Source: Chryseobacterium vaccae (lineage in GTDB: Bacteria; Bacteroidota; Bacteroidia; Flavobacteriales; Weeksellaceae). From it: a stretch of 64,000 nt of DNA. The notes under the pieces were generated by a model. It worked only from the letters and a program-made list of their open reading frames with translations, searched no databases and was not told where the DNA came from. Position 1 is the stretch's first letter. Each line of letters begins with the position of its first letter. The stretch lies in contig NZ_VSWH01000001.1 in assembly GCF_009602705.1 (NCBI RefSeq), forward strand, positions 3,286,001 through 3,350,000. The letters are read 5' to 3'. Shown in pieces: positions 26,144-35,744 of the stretch. The translations under genes and the position numbers were made by a program.

Positions 26144-28894
26144 TTATTTAAAGTTGAATTTTACGCTGAGCATCACCTGGCTCGGACGAAGTTGTACCCT
26201 GGTGTATGATACACTGTTTGTAACCTGGTTGATATTATATGTTTCAAATACTCTTCTGTTGGCAATATTCATCCATTTCAGTTCGAAATCTATTTTCTTT
26301 TTAGACCATGAGAACTGATAAGAAAGGTCGTAAAAGGCATTGTTGTATTTTTTCTCACCGTCCCCTGTATTCACCTGATCCCAATTGAACCCTATGGTAT
26401 GGTTTTCTATCGGATAGAAATAAGCGCCAAGATTATGGTTAAAGCCTTCGTTTATACCTAATCTTCCTCCCTGGGCGTTTAATCCTACGTTATCCTGCTT
26501 ATTTCTGGAAAAGCTAAGGTTATAATCTATACTCATCCAGTTGAAATAGGTATTGTTAAATTTAAATCCGTATGCCTGTGTATTGTTTTTACTCAGATAC
26601 TGTGTGTCGTCAAGGAATGCATCTGCTTTTGACAAAGTATTGCTATAGCTTACCGACATATTGGTTTTGAATTTCGGGAAATATTTTCCTATCTCGGCAC
26701 CGAACCTGTTGGTTTTTGCATGATTTTCCTGCTCTTTATACCTTGTTAAGGTGAAACCTGTATTAGTATCCAGGAATGGAGATGCAAGAAGGTTTCTTTT
26801 GCTGTCACCCAAAGCATAGCTGATATTAAAAAATAAATTATTCAGCGGGTTTCTGTATTCAATTCTTGAGCTTGCACTTTTTGAAGTGGTTTGTGGAATT
26901 GGATTATTCGGATCCATTACATTAAATCCTCCCGGACTTAAAAGAGTATATCCCGCATAAGCTGTTTTAACATCACCAAAGTTGTTACTGATATTACCGC
27001 TTACACTTGCTTTGAAAAAAGAAGCAAATGAATATTGTACAAAAGCATTCGGAGTAAAGGTCGTTTTATTCAGGGATTTATGAACATTACGAAGATCATC
27101 TTCTGCTTTAATGGTATTGAAATTCACAGGAAGATTGGCAAATAAAAGCCATGATTCAGATTTATAGTTAATACCTAGTGATCCTGAAGGATTAAATTCT
27201 GTGAATCTCAGGTTGTTTTCATATTCCGGACCATCAAAGGTTGGCGCAATATCTCCCGGAATTGTTGGATTAGGAATTGCTGTTCCCATAAAGTCTGTAT
27301 TCAGTTTTTTGGACGAGAAATCAAGGGCTACCTGTGGAGTGAACGTCCATCCTTTTTTACTAAAGCTGATATTGGCAGAATGGGAAGTTTCTAATGTTTT
27401 AAGCCTCATACTCTGCAATACTGATGTACCCGGAGCAAAAATGATAGGTTTGATAGAGTCTACAACAGGATTTCTATATAATACCTGAAGGTAATTAGCC
27501 GGAGAAACCTCTAATGTCTGTCTGTCATCCTGATAACTGATGTAGGATTTAAAATTAACCATTTTTTCTTTCCATGGTATAATGGTGCTTAAAGAGTTCT
27601 GAAATGAAGAGGTAGGAGATTCTACCGCCTGGTTTCCAAGCCTTCCCACTCTGGTTGCTACGGCACGATCGCCATTCCAGAACTGGCTGAAGCTGGTTGT
27701 ATTTTTAAAGAACCCCTTCTTCGCGTTTTTTGTAAAGATTAATTCTCCTTTCAGCTTATCTGTATAGAAATTATTTCTGGTGCTGGTAACTACCGTTGAC
27801 ATCGGTCTGTTGTCCCTCGGACTGAATACTTCTTCCGTGATATCTTCTCTTTCTACGGCGTTATTGGTATAATTGGCGTTGGCTTTCAGCTCCCATTCTT
27901 TCTTTTTATCGATGTTGGTCAGATAATTGGCCGAAAGATAATGTACACTGTTCATCAGGTATCTTTTTACCGGAAGATTCGGGGTGCTGGCATTCTCTAC
28001 GTTCAGCCAGTCATTCTGGGATGCATTAATTCTTCGTCCTTCCCAGGAGCTTCCAAATGCAAGAATATTTCCTTCATTTTCAACCTGCTCCCCCATGTTG
28101 TTGGTTTTATAATTGACTACCCACTGGCTTTTCTGTCCGAAAAACATTGGGGTAAGCTTTACATTCCAAAGCCACGGGTCTCCGAAACCGGAACCTACCT
28201 CTCCTCTTCCTGTCATGGTTACGGAGTTTTTCAGCTTGATGTTGATGGCTGCCTGATCGGAAGGTACTTTATCCTGAAGGATTTTTACCGGCTGGTGATT
28301 TTCAAGTACTTCTACTTTCTGTACGGCATCTTTTGGCAGAGAATTGTTGATGGTTCCGTAACCACCTTCCATAAGGTCCTTTCCGTTAACATAGAATTTA
28401 TTAATCGCATTCCCCTGATAAAGAATGGTTCCGTCTTTATTGACTTCAACCCCCGGAATTTTCTTCATTACATCGGCAAGCGTCCTGTCATTTTGGCTAC
28501 CGAAAGCTTTAAGGTCATATGAAATGGTATCTCCTCTTGCGGTGATCATCCTGGTTTTCAGCTGTACTTCCTTTATTTCTGTAGCTTCAGATTGCATTTT
28601 GAAGTTCTGGGTCTGATCGCTGTTGCTGATCTGCTTAATCAGTGATTTCTGGTTGAATGCCTTTACCTTAAGGTCTACATTGGATTCTGAAGAAGTGAAT
28701 GTTACTTTGTATTCTCCTTTAGAGTTGGTAATCCCGTATGCCAGAATAGCATCTTTACCAGGTTCCTCTACGGTAACACTGGCACTGGGAATAGCCGTTC
28801 CATCCTCATCAGTAATCTTTCCTGAAACTGTTTTCTGTGCCATGGCAAGCACTGTAAAGAAAAGCATCAGAAATAAAGAAATCTTTCTTTTCAT
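26144..28894 (-). CDS. Outer-membrane beta-barrel protein with carboxypeptidase-regulatory-like domain
   Basis: This 916-residue protein has a signal peptide (1-19, ending LAMAQ), a CarboxypepD_reg-like Ig domain (about 20-100, 'VSGKITDEDGTAIPSASV') and a plug-like region (about 110-220). A long beta-barrel follows, of the TonB-receptor-related 'outer membrane beta-barrel family' (OMP_b-brl_3). It lacks a recognisable TonB box and is probably an export or adhesion barrel or a nutrient receptor; ligand unknown, with no SusD partner nearby. ATG at 28894. Confidence 0.88.
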   Translation of the reverse strand: MKRKISLFLMLFFTVLAMAQKTVSGKITDEDGTAIPSASVTVEEPGKDAILAYGITNSKGEYKVTFTSSESNVDLKVKAFNQKSLIKQISNSDQTQNFKMQSEATEIKEVQLKTRMITARGDTISYDLKAFGSQNDRTLADVMKKIPGVEVNKDGTILYQGNAINKFYVNGKDLMEGGYGTINNSLPKDAVQKVEVLENHQPVKILQDKVPSDQAAINIKLKNSVTMTGRGEVGSGFGDPWLWNVKLTPMFFGQKSQWVVNYKTNNMGEQVENEGNILAFGSSWEGRRINASQNDWLNVENASTPNLPVKRYLMNSVHYLSANYLTNIDKKKEWELKANANYTNNAVEREDITEEVFSPRDNRPMSTVVTSTRNNFYTDKLKGELIFTKNAKKGFFKNTTSFSQFWNGDRAVATRVGRLGNQAVESPTSSFQNSLSTIIPWKEKMVNFKSYISYQDDRQTLEVSPANYLQVLYRNPVVDSIKPIIFAPGTSVLQSMRLKTLETSHSANISFSKKGWTFTPQVALDFSSKKLNTDFMGTAIPNPTIPGDIAPTFDGPEYENNLRFTEFNPSGSLGINYKSESWLLFANLPVNFNTIKAEDDLRNVHKSLNKTTFTPNAFVQYSFASFFKASVSGNISNNFGDVKTAYAGYTLLSPGGFNVMDPNNPIPQTTSKSASSRIEYRNPLNNLFFNISYALGDSKRNLLASPFLDTNTGFTLTRYKEQENHAKTNRFGAEIGKYFPKFKTNMSVSYSNTLSKADAFLDDTQYLSKNNTQAYGFKFNNTYFNWMSIDYNLSFSRNKQDNVGLNAQGGRLGINEGFNHNLGAYFYPIENHTIGFNWDQVNTGDGEKKYNNAFYDLSYQFSWSKKKIDFELKWMNIANRRVFETYNINQVTNSVSYTRVQLRPSQVMLSVKFNFK

Positions 28895-29098
28895 AGTTTA
28901 TTATTTGACTAATTAGTTTGTTACTTGTGTTTTTTGTTACACTTTTTTAAAGATGTATTTTATGAGGAAAAGTTAAATCGCTCATTAACACTATAAAACT
29001 AGTGATAATTTTTGTTAATAATTTATTTTTTTATGCGTACTTCTATTGAAAGGAATAAATTTTTTTCCTGTTTTTTATTTTTAGTAGGGCTAAATGCA

Positions 29099-29106
29099 TA
29101 AATTTG
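29099..29106 (+). promoter_or_regulatory. -7 box of the small XRE gene
   Basis: TAAATTTG, 19 bases before the ATG at 29126; no clear -33 element. Confidence 0.45.
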
Positions 29107-29125
29107 TACAAAAGCAACCTTTATT

Positions 29126-29461
29126 ATGGGAGTAGGTACCAATCTCAAAAGATTAAGAAGCAAAACAAAATTTTCTCAGCAGGAAATTGCAGATATGCTT
29201 GGATTAGACAGGAATACATACACGAATTGGGAGAACGAAACTACGGATATCAAATCGCAGTATATCCCGAAGCTGGCTGAAATTTTTAATGTCAAAATTC
29301 AGGACCTTTTTGATAGTGAAAGAAGGTTAGAAATTTCAAATAATACTTTCGATAATAAGGATAATTCCGTAGGATTAATTATTTTCAATATTTCTGATAA
29401 AGAAGTTATTAGCAGTTTCAATTCTAAACTTGAAGAACTTATTAATAGCCTGAAAAAATAA
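29126..29461 (+). CDS. Small XRE-family transcriptional regulator
   Basis: This 111-residue protein has an N-terminal Cro/CI-type HTH (about residues 5-62; 'SQQEIADMLGLDRNTYTNWE') and a short acidic C-terminal tail. It is divergent from the outer-membrane barrel gene at 28894, with a 231-base gap between. It resembles the single-domain regulators common in Flavobacteriia; target unknown. Confidence 0.85.
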   Translation: MGVGTNLKRLRSKTKFSQQEIADMLGLDRNTYTNWENETTDIKSQYIPKLAEIFNVKIQDLFDSERRLEISNNTFDNKDNSVGLIIFNISDKEVISSFNSKLEELINSLKK

Positions 29462-29587
29462 TATTTTTCATCAGAATTTACTTTACAGAAACTTTGACTT
29501 CTCTCAGCATAAAAACATCTGTTTTATTCTACAGCTTGTTTATAGAGTATCATACTGAAAGAAATCAAAGTGTTTTTTGCTAATAGA

Positions 29588-30358
29588 CTATTCAAAAGGT
29601 TTTAATTCTAAAGGATTGTTATACATTTTCTTCACTTTATCAATCATTTCCTGTGTTTGTTTTCTAAAAGCTTCATCATCGATTGGAGGAAAGGCTGCAA
29701 GCGTAAACTTCAGATTATAAACAGCTCTTAAAAAATCCTTTTTACTAAGTTTTTTATATCCATTTAAGTTGAATTCATATTCATTTAAATCTTTTTCTAT
29801 TCTGGCTATGGTAAAATGATAATCATTCCGTGTATCATATAGCTCAAAGATTAACCCTGGTAAACCTGTAAATTTATAAGGTCCTAAAGATTGTGGATAT
29901 TCTTTAGAAAAATAGGCAATCCACCTTCTTCCAAATTTATTAGTTGCCGCCATCTGACATTTTACACCATTAATCACTTTTGTATCATCATACAAAACCC
30001 ATTTTGTTTCTGCATCTTCTATATACCTAAAACGATTGTTTTTATAATCACCAAAAACATTTGTGACACCATTTTTTCTTATAATTCGTTCTTCTAAATA
30101 ATCTGCAGCTGAAAGACTAATCCCGCTTTTTTTTGTCAAATTATCTTTCTGTCCTGTATCGGATAAATAGTTATTATGTCCTGAAAAATAATAATCCTGC
30201 GAATTTCCTATTAAAATAAATTGTTGATCGCGTTTATATTTTTCACCTAACTGAAGGGTAGTATTGTATGTGACTTTTAAGGTTGTTTTGAGATCAAGTT
30301 TTTGAGAAAAACCCGTCACAAAAAATAACATTATAAACAATAAAAAATATTTTTTCAT
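29588..30358 (-). CDS. GLPGLI-family secreted protein
   Basis: From ATG at 30358 the protein has 256 residues, signal peptide MKKYFLLFIMLFFVTGFSQ and the motif 'TGLPGLIFELYD' near residue 160. A GTG two codons earlier is possible but unlikely. It follows a 70-residue exported protein by 45 bases and is probably co-transcribed with it. AT-rich. Function unknown. Confidence 0.88.
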   Translation of the reverse strand: MKKYFLLFIMLFFVTGFSQKLDLKTTLKVTYNTTLQLGEKYKRDQQFILIGNSQDYYFSGHNNYLSDTGQKDNLTKKSGISLSAADYLEERIIRKNGVTNVFGDYKNNRFRYIEDAETKWVLYDDTKVINGVKCQMAATNKFGRRWIAYFSKEYPQSLGPYKFTGLPGLIFELYDTRNDYHFTIARIEKDLNEYEFNLNGYKKLSKKDFLRAVYNLKFTLAAFPPIDDEAFRKQTQEMIDKVKKMYNNPLELKPFE

Positions 30359-30403
30359 ATTCACAAAGCAAATGATAGGCAGAATTGAATTCTGCCCATC
30401 AAA

Positions 30404-30616
30404 TTAATTATTAGGATTAATTATAACTTTCACTTTTGTTCCACACTCAAGTTCATTTGCAGTTGCAATCCATTCTGCCATATCATTATAGGTATAGCTA
30501 TCTGGAAACGTTGTGTAGTGTTTCACCCCACAGGTAGAAGTCCATACGGCTTTTACCGCAGCTAACGCCATCACGGATATCCCGAGCATGACGGAAAATA
30601 AAATTCTTTTTGTCAT
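30404..30616 (-). CDS. Small exported protein of unknown function
   Basis: This 70-residue protein has an N-terminal signal sequence (about 1-22) and a short mature part with two Cys residues ('TSTCGV' and 'LECGTK') that could form a disulphide. ATG at 30616. It precedes a GLPGLI gene in a probable two-gene operon. It might be a secreted peptide; no family recognised. Confidence 0.5.
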   Translation of the reverse strand: MTKRILFSVMLGISVMALAAVKAVWTSTCGVKHYTTFPDSYTYNDMAEWIATANELECGTKVKVIINPNN

Positions 30617-30724
30617 AAGTTTTGTTTTAATGAATTAAAAAATAATTTTTCCCGGTCCCGGAAGCCTTGTCTAGAATAGGAATCCTGACCGGATGATGCA
30701 TCATAAAAACAAAAAGGAGAAATA

Positions 30725-30750
30725 CACTTCAGGCAAGCAGTTCTGAAGTG
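30725..30750 (-). repeat. Hairpin in the leader of the small exported protein
   Basis: Perfect 8-bp inverted repeat CACTTCAG/CTGAAGTG with a 10-base loop. A -7-like box TATGTTTG (30782-30789, minus strand) stands upstream, so the hairpin may be in the 5' UTR. A 12-bp palindrome ATGATGCATCAT lies nearby (about 30692-30703). Confidence 0.4.
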
Positions 30751-30804
30751 TTCTGCTGACTTTCCCATTTGTGTTATATCACAAACATATGAAAAATAAA
30801 ACAT

Positions 30805-31219
30805 TATATATATAACAAAACCAGCAAATTATGCTGCATTTATTAGGCATATTAATAAAATAAATACATTTAAAATAATAAGTTAATTTTTAGCTATAAA
30901 AAATTTCAGGGTACTATTTTTTTGCAATATTTATAGTTTTTCAGCTGAAAAAAAATCTTCAACATTCAATTTTTTAATCATAACTATTATGGCATATTAA
31001 ATCTTTAAAATCCGGACCTAATTTTGTAAATTAGGTTTTTCTATTTATTTCATCCGTCTGTAACCTTTTATGGATAATATTGTCTTATTAAAAGGAAAAA
31101 ATGCAGAACATGATAAGAAAGGACAGTTTAATATATTTTTATTTAGTCTAAATAGTTAAAAATGATTTGAATCATAGATTAAAAAAAACTTAAACACTGA
31201 TTCATATATATTTATTTAA
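30805..31219. other. AT-rich gap with palindromes, no gene seen
   Basis: It contains ACCTAATTT/AAATTAGGT (31016-31036, a 9-bp stem followed by TTTTTC and overlapping a TAATTTTG box), ATTTAG-T-CTAAAT (31141-31153) and ATGATT-TG-AATCAT (31162-31175). All lie upstream of the cupin/JmjC gene and could be regulatory. No ORF is supported. Confidence 0.4.
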
Positions 31220-31227
31220 TAATTTTG
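31220..31227 (+). promoter_or_regulatory. -7 box of the cupin/JmjC gene
   Basis: TAATTTTG, 18 bases before the ATG at 31246; -33 element not evident. Confidence 0.45.
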
Positions 31228-31245
31228 TAACATAAAATTTATAGA

Positions 31246-32127
31246 ATGGGAATTATTTTAAAGCCTATAGATGTTGTAGATGATATTTCAAAAGAAGATT
31301 TCTACGAAAAATATCTTAAGCCCAGGAGGCCCGTTGTCATCAAAAATATGGCAAGAAAATGGCCTGCTTATCAGAAATGGACAATGGACTATGTGAAGGA
31401 GACGGTAGGAGATGTAATAGTTCCTTTATATGATAGTTCAAAGGCTGATCCGGCAGCTCCGATTAATACCCCTACTGCCGAGATGAAATTCGGTGATTAT
31501 ATAGATCTTATTCAGAGAGAACCTACTGATTTGAGGATTTTTTTCTTTGATCCAATAAAACACGCGAAAAATTTATTACAGGATTATATTTCACCTAAAG
31601 ACCTTATGGGTGGGTTTCTGGATAAATATCCGTCTATGTTTTTCGGAGGGAGAGGCTCTGTAACCTTCCTTCATTATGATATTGATATGGCCCATATTTT
31701 CCATACTCATTTTAATGGAAGAAAGCATGTAAAATTATTCGAATACAAGTGGAAAGAGAGACTATATCAGCTTCCTTATGCTACCTATGCACTGGAAGAT
31801 TATGATATTGACAATCCTGACTTTGAAAAATTCCCGGCCCTTGACGGTATAGAAGGAATTGAATGCTTCCTTGAACATGGTGATACTCTTTTCATGCCCA
31901 CTGGATGGTGGCACTGGATGAAGTATCTGGACGGAAGTTTTTCAATCTCCCTGAGAGCCTGGGACAAATCATGGGCTGTAAAAGCTCATTCATTATGGAA
32001 TCTTACCGTACAGCGTAAGTTTGATGATATTATGAAAAAGAACTTCAAAAAGAAGTATATGGACTGGAAAGAAAAGAAAGCTATTATAAGAGCTGAACTG
32101 GCCCTGAAAAGAGGCCTGCCGAGATAA
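31246..32127 (+). CDS. Cupin-like / JmjC-type Fe(II) 2-oxoglutarate dioxygenase
   Basis: This 293-residue protein has the cupin_8/JmjC fold: 'RPVVIKNMARKWPAYQKW' near the N-terminus, an HxD iron motif in 'LHYDIDMAH' (about residue 145) and the distal His in 'MPTGWWHWMK' (about 222). The family hydroxylates proteins or small molecules using iron and 2-oxoglutarate. The substrate is unknown; relatives in Flavobacteriia are usually single genes, as here. It ends in a strong terminator. Confidence 0.88.
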   Translation: MGIILKPIDVVDDISKEDFYEKYLKPRRPVVIKNMARKWPAYQKWTMDYVKETVGDVIVPLYDSSKADPAAPINTPTAEMKFGDYIDLIQREPTDLRIFFFDPIKHAKNLLQDYISPKDLMGGFLDKYPSMFFGGRGSVTFLHYDIDMAHIFHTHFNGRKHVKLFEYKWKERLYQLPYATYALEDYDIDNPDFEKFPALDGIEGIECFLEHGDTLFMPTGWWHWMKYLDGSFSISLRAWDKSWAVKAHSLWNLTVQRKFDDIMKKNFKKKYMDWKEKKAIIRAELALKRGLPR

Positions 32128-32129
32128 AT

Positions 32130-32160
32130 AAAAAGACGCCTCAAATTGAGGCGTCTTTTT
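32130..32160. terminator. Strong bidirectional terminator
   Basis: Perfect 15-bp arms around a single central base, AAAAAGACGCCTCAA / TTGAGGCGTCTTTTT, between convergent genes. Confidence 0.9.
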
Positions 32161-32177
32161 CTGTTATTCAGTTAAAG

Positions 32178-32966
32178 CTATTTTTTAATGATTTTATATG
32201 TTTTTTCAGTTTGTCCTTCTTTAATTTTTATGAGATAATTTCCTGCTGTCAGATCGCTTACATTTACAGCTGCCTGATCTGAATTTACCATTTCTTGTTT
32301 ATGCATTTTTCCTGTAAGATCATAAACAGTTATTTCAGACATTTTGTTTTTATTTTTAATGTTTAAAATATCCGTTACAGGATTCGGGTAAATGGAAGCT
32401 TTACTTAAAGCGGCTTCAGAAGTTCCGAGACTGTTTGAAGAGATTTCAAAATCATCGATCCCGATAAACCAGATATTATTTGTTGAAGAATAGAAGGCAA
32501 TATAAATGGTCTGCCCTATATATGGCGTAAGATCGTAGCTGTATTTCGTCCAGGCTGTCGGCGGCTTCACTGCGGCTGCCATTGTATTCGTAAAGGCATC
32601 GGCAGTAGGCGTAGTAGTTGATATTTTTACATCAAATTGTTCTGCCAAACTGGATCCTTTGTTTCTGCTCCAAAAGGACAGCTTATCCGATACTCCCGCC
32701 GTAACTGTTATGGCAGGGCTTATCGCATAATCATCGTGTGCTGTGGAGCCATACTGCAGTCCTAAGAAATGAGACCCGGAATGCGAATCAACAAGAGAGA
32801 GACTGCCCGGGGCCCAGGCTTTCCATTCTTTCTCAGGATCTCCTCCGTTAATGACTGTCCAATCTGACGGCATCGTATCCGAATCGAAACTTTGTGAGTA
32901 CTGCTGCGCTGAAAGGCATACGGGCAAAAAACCCATGATCAATAGAAATTGATAAATTTGTTTCAT
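32178..32966 (-). CDS. T9SS-sorted secreted protein with cleaved-adhesin (choice-of-anchor J) domain
   Basis: This 262-residue protein has a signal peptide (about 1-20, ending CLSAQ), a jelly-roll 'cleaved adhesin' domain (about 22-175; 'SFDSDTMPSDWTVING' and 'WFIGIDDFEI') and a C-terminal type IX sorting domain (about 188-262; 'IYPNPVTDILNIKN', ending in TYKIIKK). It is exported by the Sec system and then through the outer membrane by the T9SS, to be anchored or released. Ligand unknown. ATG at 32966. Confidence 0.9.
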   Translation of the reverse strand: MKQIYQFLLIMGFLPVCLSAQQYSQSFDSDTMPSDWTVINGGDPEKEWKAWAPGSLSLVDSHSGSHFLGLQYGSTAHDDYAISPAITVTAGVSDKLSFWSRNKGSSLAEQFDVKISTTTPTADAFTNTMAAAVKPPTAWTKYSYDLTPYIGQTIYIAFYSSTNNIWFIGIDDFEISSNSLGTSEAALSKASIYPNPVTDILNIKNKNKMSEITVYDLTGKMHKQEMVNSDQAAVNVSDLTAGNYLIKIKEGQTEKTYKIIKK

Positions 32967-33086
32967 AAGTATTGATTTTATACTAATTTAATAATTTTAA
33001 AACAAATCATTAAAAAAATAAATCAAAAAATTATTTTATACGAAAAATATCAACTTATTTATTCAAATTATTACTTAATAGATTCT

Positions 33087-34811
33087 CTACAAAATTCTGT
33101 AAACAGGATATTGCCTGAATGTTTTTTCTTCAAAATAAGGTGAGTGTCTGTAGACCCAATCAAGCTGCGCCTCTCCGTCTTCCGCAAATTTTTTATCTGA
33201 TGCTTTCTGAGCCTCGAAAGCTTCTTTAAGCTTTTTATCTTTCTTCAGTAATTCAGCTGCGGTATCTTCAAAAATATAGGCTGAATAATATTCTTTCTGT
33301 GCCAGAATTCCATCAAATAAATTCCAGTTGAAAAAAGAGTCTAATGCTTCAGGTTCAAGGGTTTCAATGATGTATTTTACTCCAGGCTGATCGGTCGGAA
33401 CAATATAATCTCCAGCCGAAAAAGAATGCTCTTTTTTAGCCGATTCTACCGTAGTATCAAAGTGCAGATAATGTCCTTCATAAGGATTCTTTACTGTTTT
33501 GAAATCCTTGATTTTATATGATTCAACTGTAATCATACTGTCTTTCTGAACGGGTTTCATGACGATCCGATTTCTCCTGAACTCTTCAAGAACCCTGTAC
33601 TGAGACTGAGGAATCACATAATATTTCGGAATGGTAATGTATCCTGTAGGAACAGCCTCGGTAAACAGTTTTATTTTCTTTGTAAAAGGTTTGTTTCGGT
33701 CATAATACAGTCGTGGTTTGCCAGAAATCTCACTGGGTTTATAACTTCCTTCATAGCCTTTAAAATCCATGGTAGAAAATCGGGTTGAATCTATCTTCCA
33801 GCGGATTCCGTATTGCTGTCCGGCTTGGTATTGCTTTACATTATCAATCCGGAGCTGTTTTATCTTTTTATAGTCTTTATCCAGGTTATGAAGGTTTACC
33901 AGCATGTATTTGTAGGTAGCATCCACTCTTTTATCATACGGTTTGAGCATGTGGGTCTCTGGAACAGTTCCTAATGAGTTGAATAAAGAAGTATAGCCCG
34001 TAGAATATCTAGGTGAATCTTCAAATGAAGCAAAACCGATATCCGGAACATCACCGTGAATATTTACATATGGGGTACTTTCGTAGCCAAGTTTCTTCAT
34101 CTCTTCAAGATTGGCTGCCTGATAATTTTTATAAAAATAATCTCCCAAAACATTTCCAAGACGTTCTTTGAAAGTAGAAATATAGGTGAAAGTATACTGA
34201 TAATCTGCCCCGTTACTTACATGATTATCGATAAACACATCCGGTTTCAGCCATTGATAGATCTCCTGAAAGCTTCTGGCATTTTTGGAATCTGCTTTGA
34301 TGAAATCCCGGTTCAGGTCATAATTTCTTGCGTTTCCCCTGAAACCATACTGTTCCGGCCCATTCTGGTTGGCTCTTGAATGAGAACTTCTGTTCAGCAT
34401 ACCACTAATGTTATAGGCTGAAATCGCTGCAACAACAAAGTTCTGAGGTGTTTTTATTTTCTTTACTGCCAGATCCCGCATCAGCATCATGGTGGCATCT
34501 ATTCCGTCCGGCTCACCGGGATGTATTCCGTTGTTGATGAAAAGAATGGCTTTATCTTTTCTCAGCTTTTCAAGGTCTTTTTCAGGAAAAGGGTTGTACA
34601 GAACAACATAAATAGGCTTTCCATTGTCATCTTCGCCTTTTTTAAGGTATTGGATGGTATTAAAATTTTTCGCCAGATCCTGATAATACTCATTCATTTC
34701 CGAATAGGTAAGAGTCTGATTTCCATTTCCTTTTTCAAAAGGGGTCTGAAAGTTTTTCTGTGCAGATAGAAAGGAACAACTTAGGATCAACAGAATATAG
34801 TGCAGTTTCAT
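33087..34811 (-). CDS. M14-family zinc carboxypeptidase
   Basis: From ATG at 34811 the protein has 574 residues with a signal peptide (1-18, ending FLSAQ). The M14 zinc ligands are seen as HPGE (His97, Glu100) and a distal His in 'DNHVSNGADYQY', with 'NARNYDLNRDFIKAD' in between. The C-terminal part is a beta-rich extension. An exported peptidase acting on peptides or cell-wall fragments in the periplasm or outside. A start two codons upstream (TTG) is unlikely. Confidence 0.9.
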   Translation of the reverse strand: MKLHYILLILSCSFLSAQKNFQTPFEKGNGNQTLTYSEMNEYYQDLAKNFNTIQYLKKGEDDNGKPIYVVLYNPFPEKDLEKLRKDKAILFINNGIHPGEPDGIDATMMLMRDLAVKKIKTPQNFVVAAISAYNISGMLNRSSHSRANQNGPEQYGFRGNARNYDLNRDFIKADSKNARSFQEIYQWLKPDVFIDNHVSNGADYQYTFTYISTFKERLGNVLGDYFYKNYQAANLEEMKKLGYESTPYVNIHGDVPDIGFASFEDSPRYSTGYTSLFNSLGTVPETHMLKPYDKRVDATYKYMLVNLHNLDKDYKKIKQLRIDNVKQYQAGQQYGIRWKIDSTRFSTMDFKGYEGSYKPSEISGKPRLYYDRNKPFTKKIKLFTEAVPTGYITIPKYYVIPQSQYRVLEEFRRNRIVMKPVQKDSMITVESYKIKDFKTVKNPYEGHYLHFDTTVESAKKEHSFSAGDYIVPTDQPGVKYIIETLEPEALDSFFNWNLFDGILAQKEYYSAYIFEDTAAELLKKDKKLKEAFEAQKASDKKFAEDGEAQLDWVYRHSPYFEEKTFRQYPVYRIL

Positions 34812-34828
34812 AAGCAATATTTGGACTT

Positions 34829-34862
34829 CAAAATTAAGGAACTACAATTAAAGAAAAATCAA
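34829..34862 (-). promoter_or_regulatory. Promoter of the M14 peptidase gene
   Basis: TTG, 23 bases, TAATTTTG on the minus strand, with the -7 box 17 bases before the ATG. Confidence 0.5.
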
Positions 34863-34891
34863 TTTTCTGATTAAAATTATTGGAAAAAGAA

Positions 34892-34921
34892 AACCTCATG
34901 GATTTTGAAGTCCATGAGGTT
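34892..34921 (-). terminator. Terminator at the end of the NAD/ADP-ribose cluster
   Basis: Stem AACCTCATGGA/TCCATGAGGTT with an 8-base loop, followed on the minus strand by TTTCTTTTT, 59 bases after the phosphatase stop codon. Confidence 0.8.
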
Positions 34922-34979
34922 GAGGCATTGTCATTTCTGTATTTTAAAATAAAATTTTCATTGTTTTTTAGGGTGTACA

Positions 34980-35714
34980 TTAATCGTTATTCCTTCCTTT
35001 TTCATCCGGGTATAAAGATGGTAGGGAATCGCTCTGCCAGAATTCTTTAGTATCAATATCCAGTATAGTAAGGGCTCCTGTAAAAGCTGCGCCTGTATCA
35101 AGGTTCCAAACGTTGGCTTTATTGACAGGTTCTTTGCTTCCGATATATAAAGTCGGGGTGTGGCCAATAAAGATTTCATGGTACAAAAGCAGCCTTTTAG
35201 GATACAATTCAGAACTCTTTTCCAGTTTGGTATCCATTGAAACAGCTGTTTCCCAAAGGGTTCTGTCCCAATGATAGTTGCTGGAATAGACTTCTTTTTC
35301 AGGACCGTGCATGGAGGAATATCCGGCATGAATAAACAAGCGGTTCTTTTCATCGATATGAAAATTTTTCATTCTCTGAAAAAATTCAAGATGAACCTCC
35401 AGCTCTTCCAAAGAATAGTTTTTATAGCTTTCTACGGTGCTTTTTCCTCCATTGAAAAGCCATACATCCGGTTCATTTCCAAAAGCAATCCAGTCTTCAC
35501 ACCAGGCATCATGATTTCCTTTGATAAAGATACACTCCTGCTCTTCTGAGAGCTTCTTTAAAAAAGTGATTACTTCAGAAGATTCACTCCATCCGTCTAC
35601 ATAATCTCCAAGAAAAACCAGGCGGTCCGACTTTGAAACCTCTGCCCTTTCCAGAACCTGTATTAAGGCTCTCAACCCTCCGTGAATATCTCCTATTGCT
35701 AATGTTCTGCTCAT
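34980..35714 (-). CDS. PPP-type metallophosphoesterase
   Basis: This 244-residue protein has the three calcineurin-like metal motifs: 'GDIHGG' (residues 8-13), 'GDYVDG' (about 36) and 'GNHD' (about 65), and later His motifs ('FIHAGYS', 'IGHTP'). It is of the bacterial PrpA/PphA or ApaH-like class: protein or nucleotide phosphatase. Being last in the ADP-ribose cluster, right behind kptA (30 bases), it may act on a phosphorylated ADP-ribose or RNA product. That is inference; a generic Ser/Thr phosphatase is equally possible. ATG at 35714. Confidence 0.85.
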   Translation of the reverse strand: MSRTLAIGDIHGGLRALIQVLERAEVSKSDRLVFLGDYVDGWSESSEVITFLKKLSEEQECIFIKGNHDAWCEDWIAFGNEPDVWLFNGGKSTVESYKNYSLEELEVHLEFFQRMKNFHIDEKNRLFIHAGYSSMHGPEKEVYSSNYHWDRTLWETAVSMDTKLEKSSELYPKRLLLYHEIFIGHTPTLYIGSKEPVNKANVWNLDTGAAFTGALTILDIDTKEFWQSDSLPSLYPDEKGRNND

Positions 35715-35744
35715 TTCTCTCTATTCGGTTTAAAACTCTGGCTT

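Noticed and set aside
30613..30804. 63-codon ORF upstream of the small exported protein
   Set aside because: It spans the hairpin leader and has no domain or signal; more likely 5' UTR.
34958..35353. ORF overlapping the metallophosphoesterase in another frame
   Set aside because: The phosphatase frame has all metal motifs; the other is a shadow.
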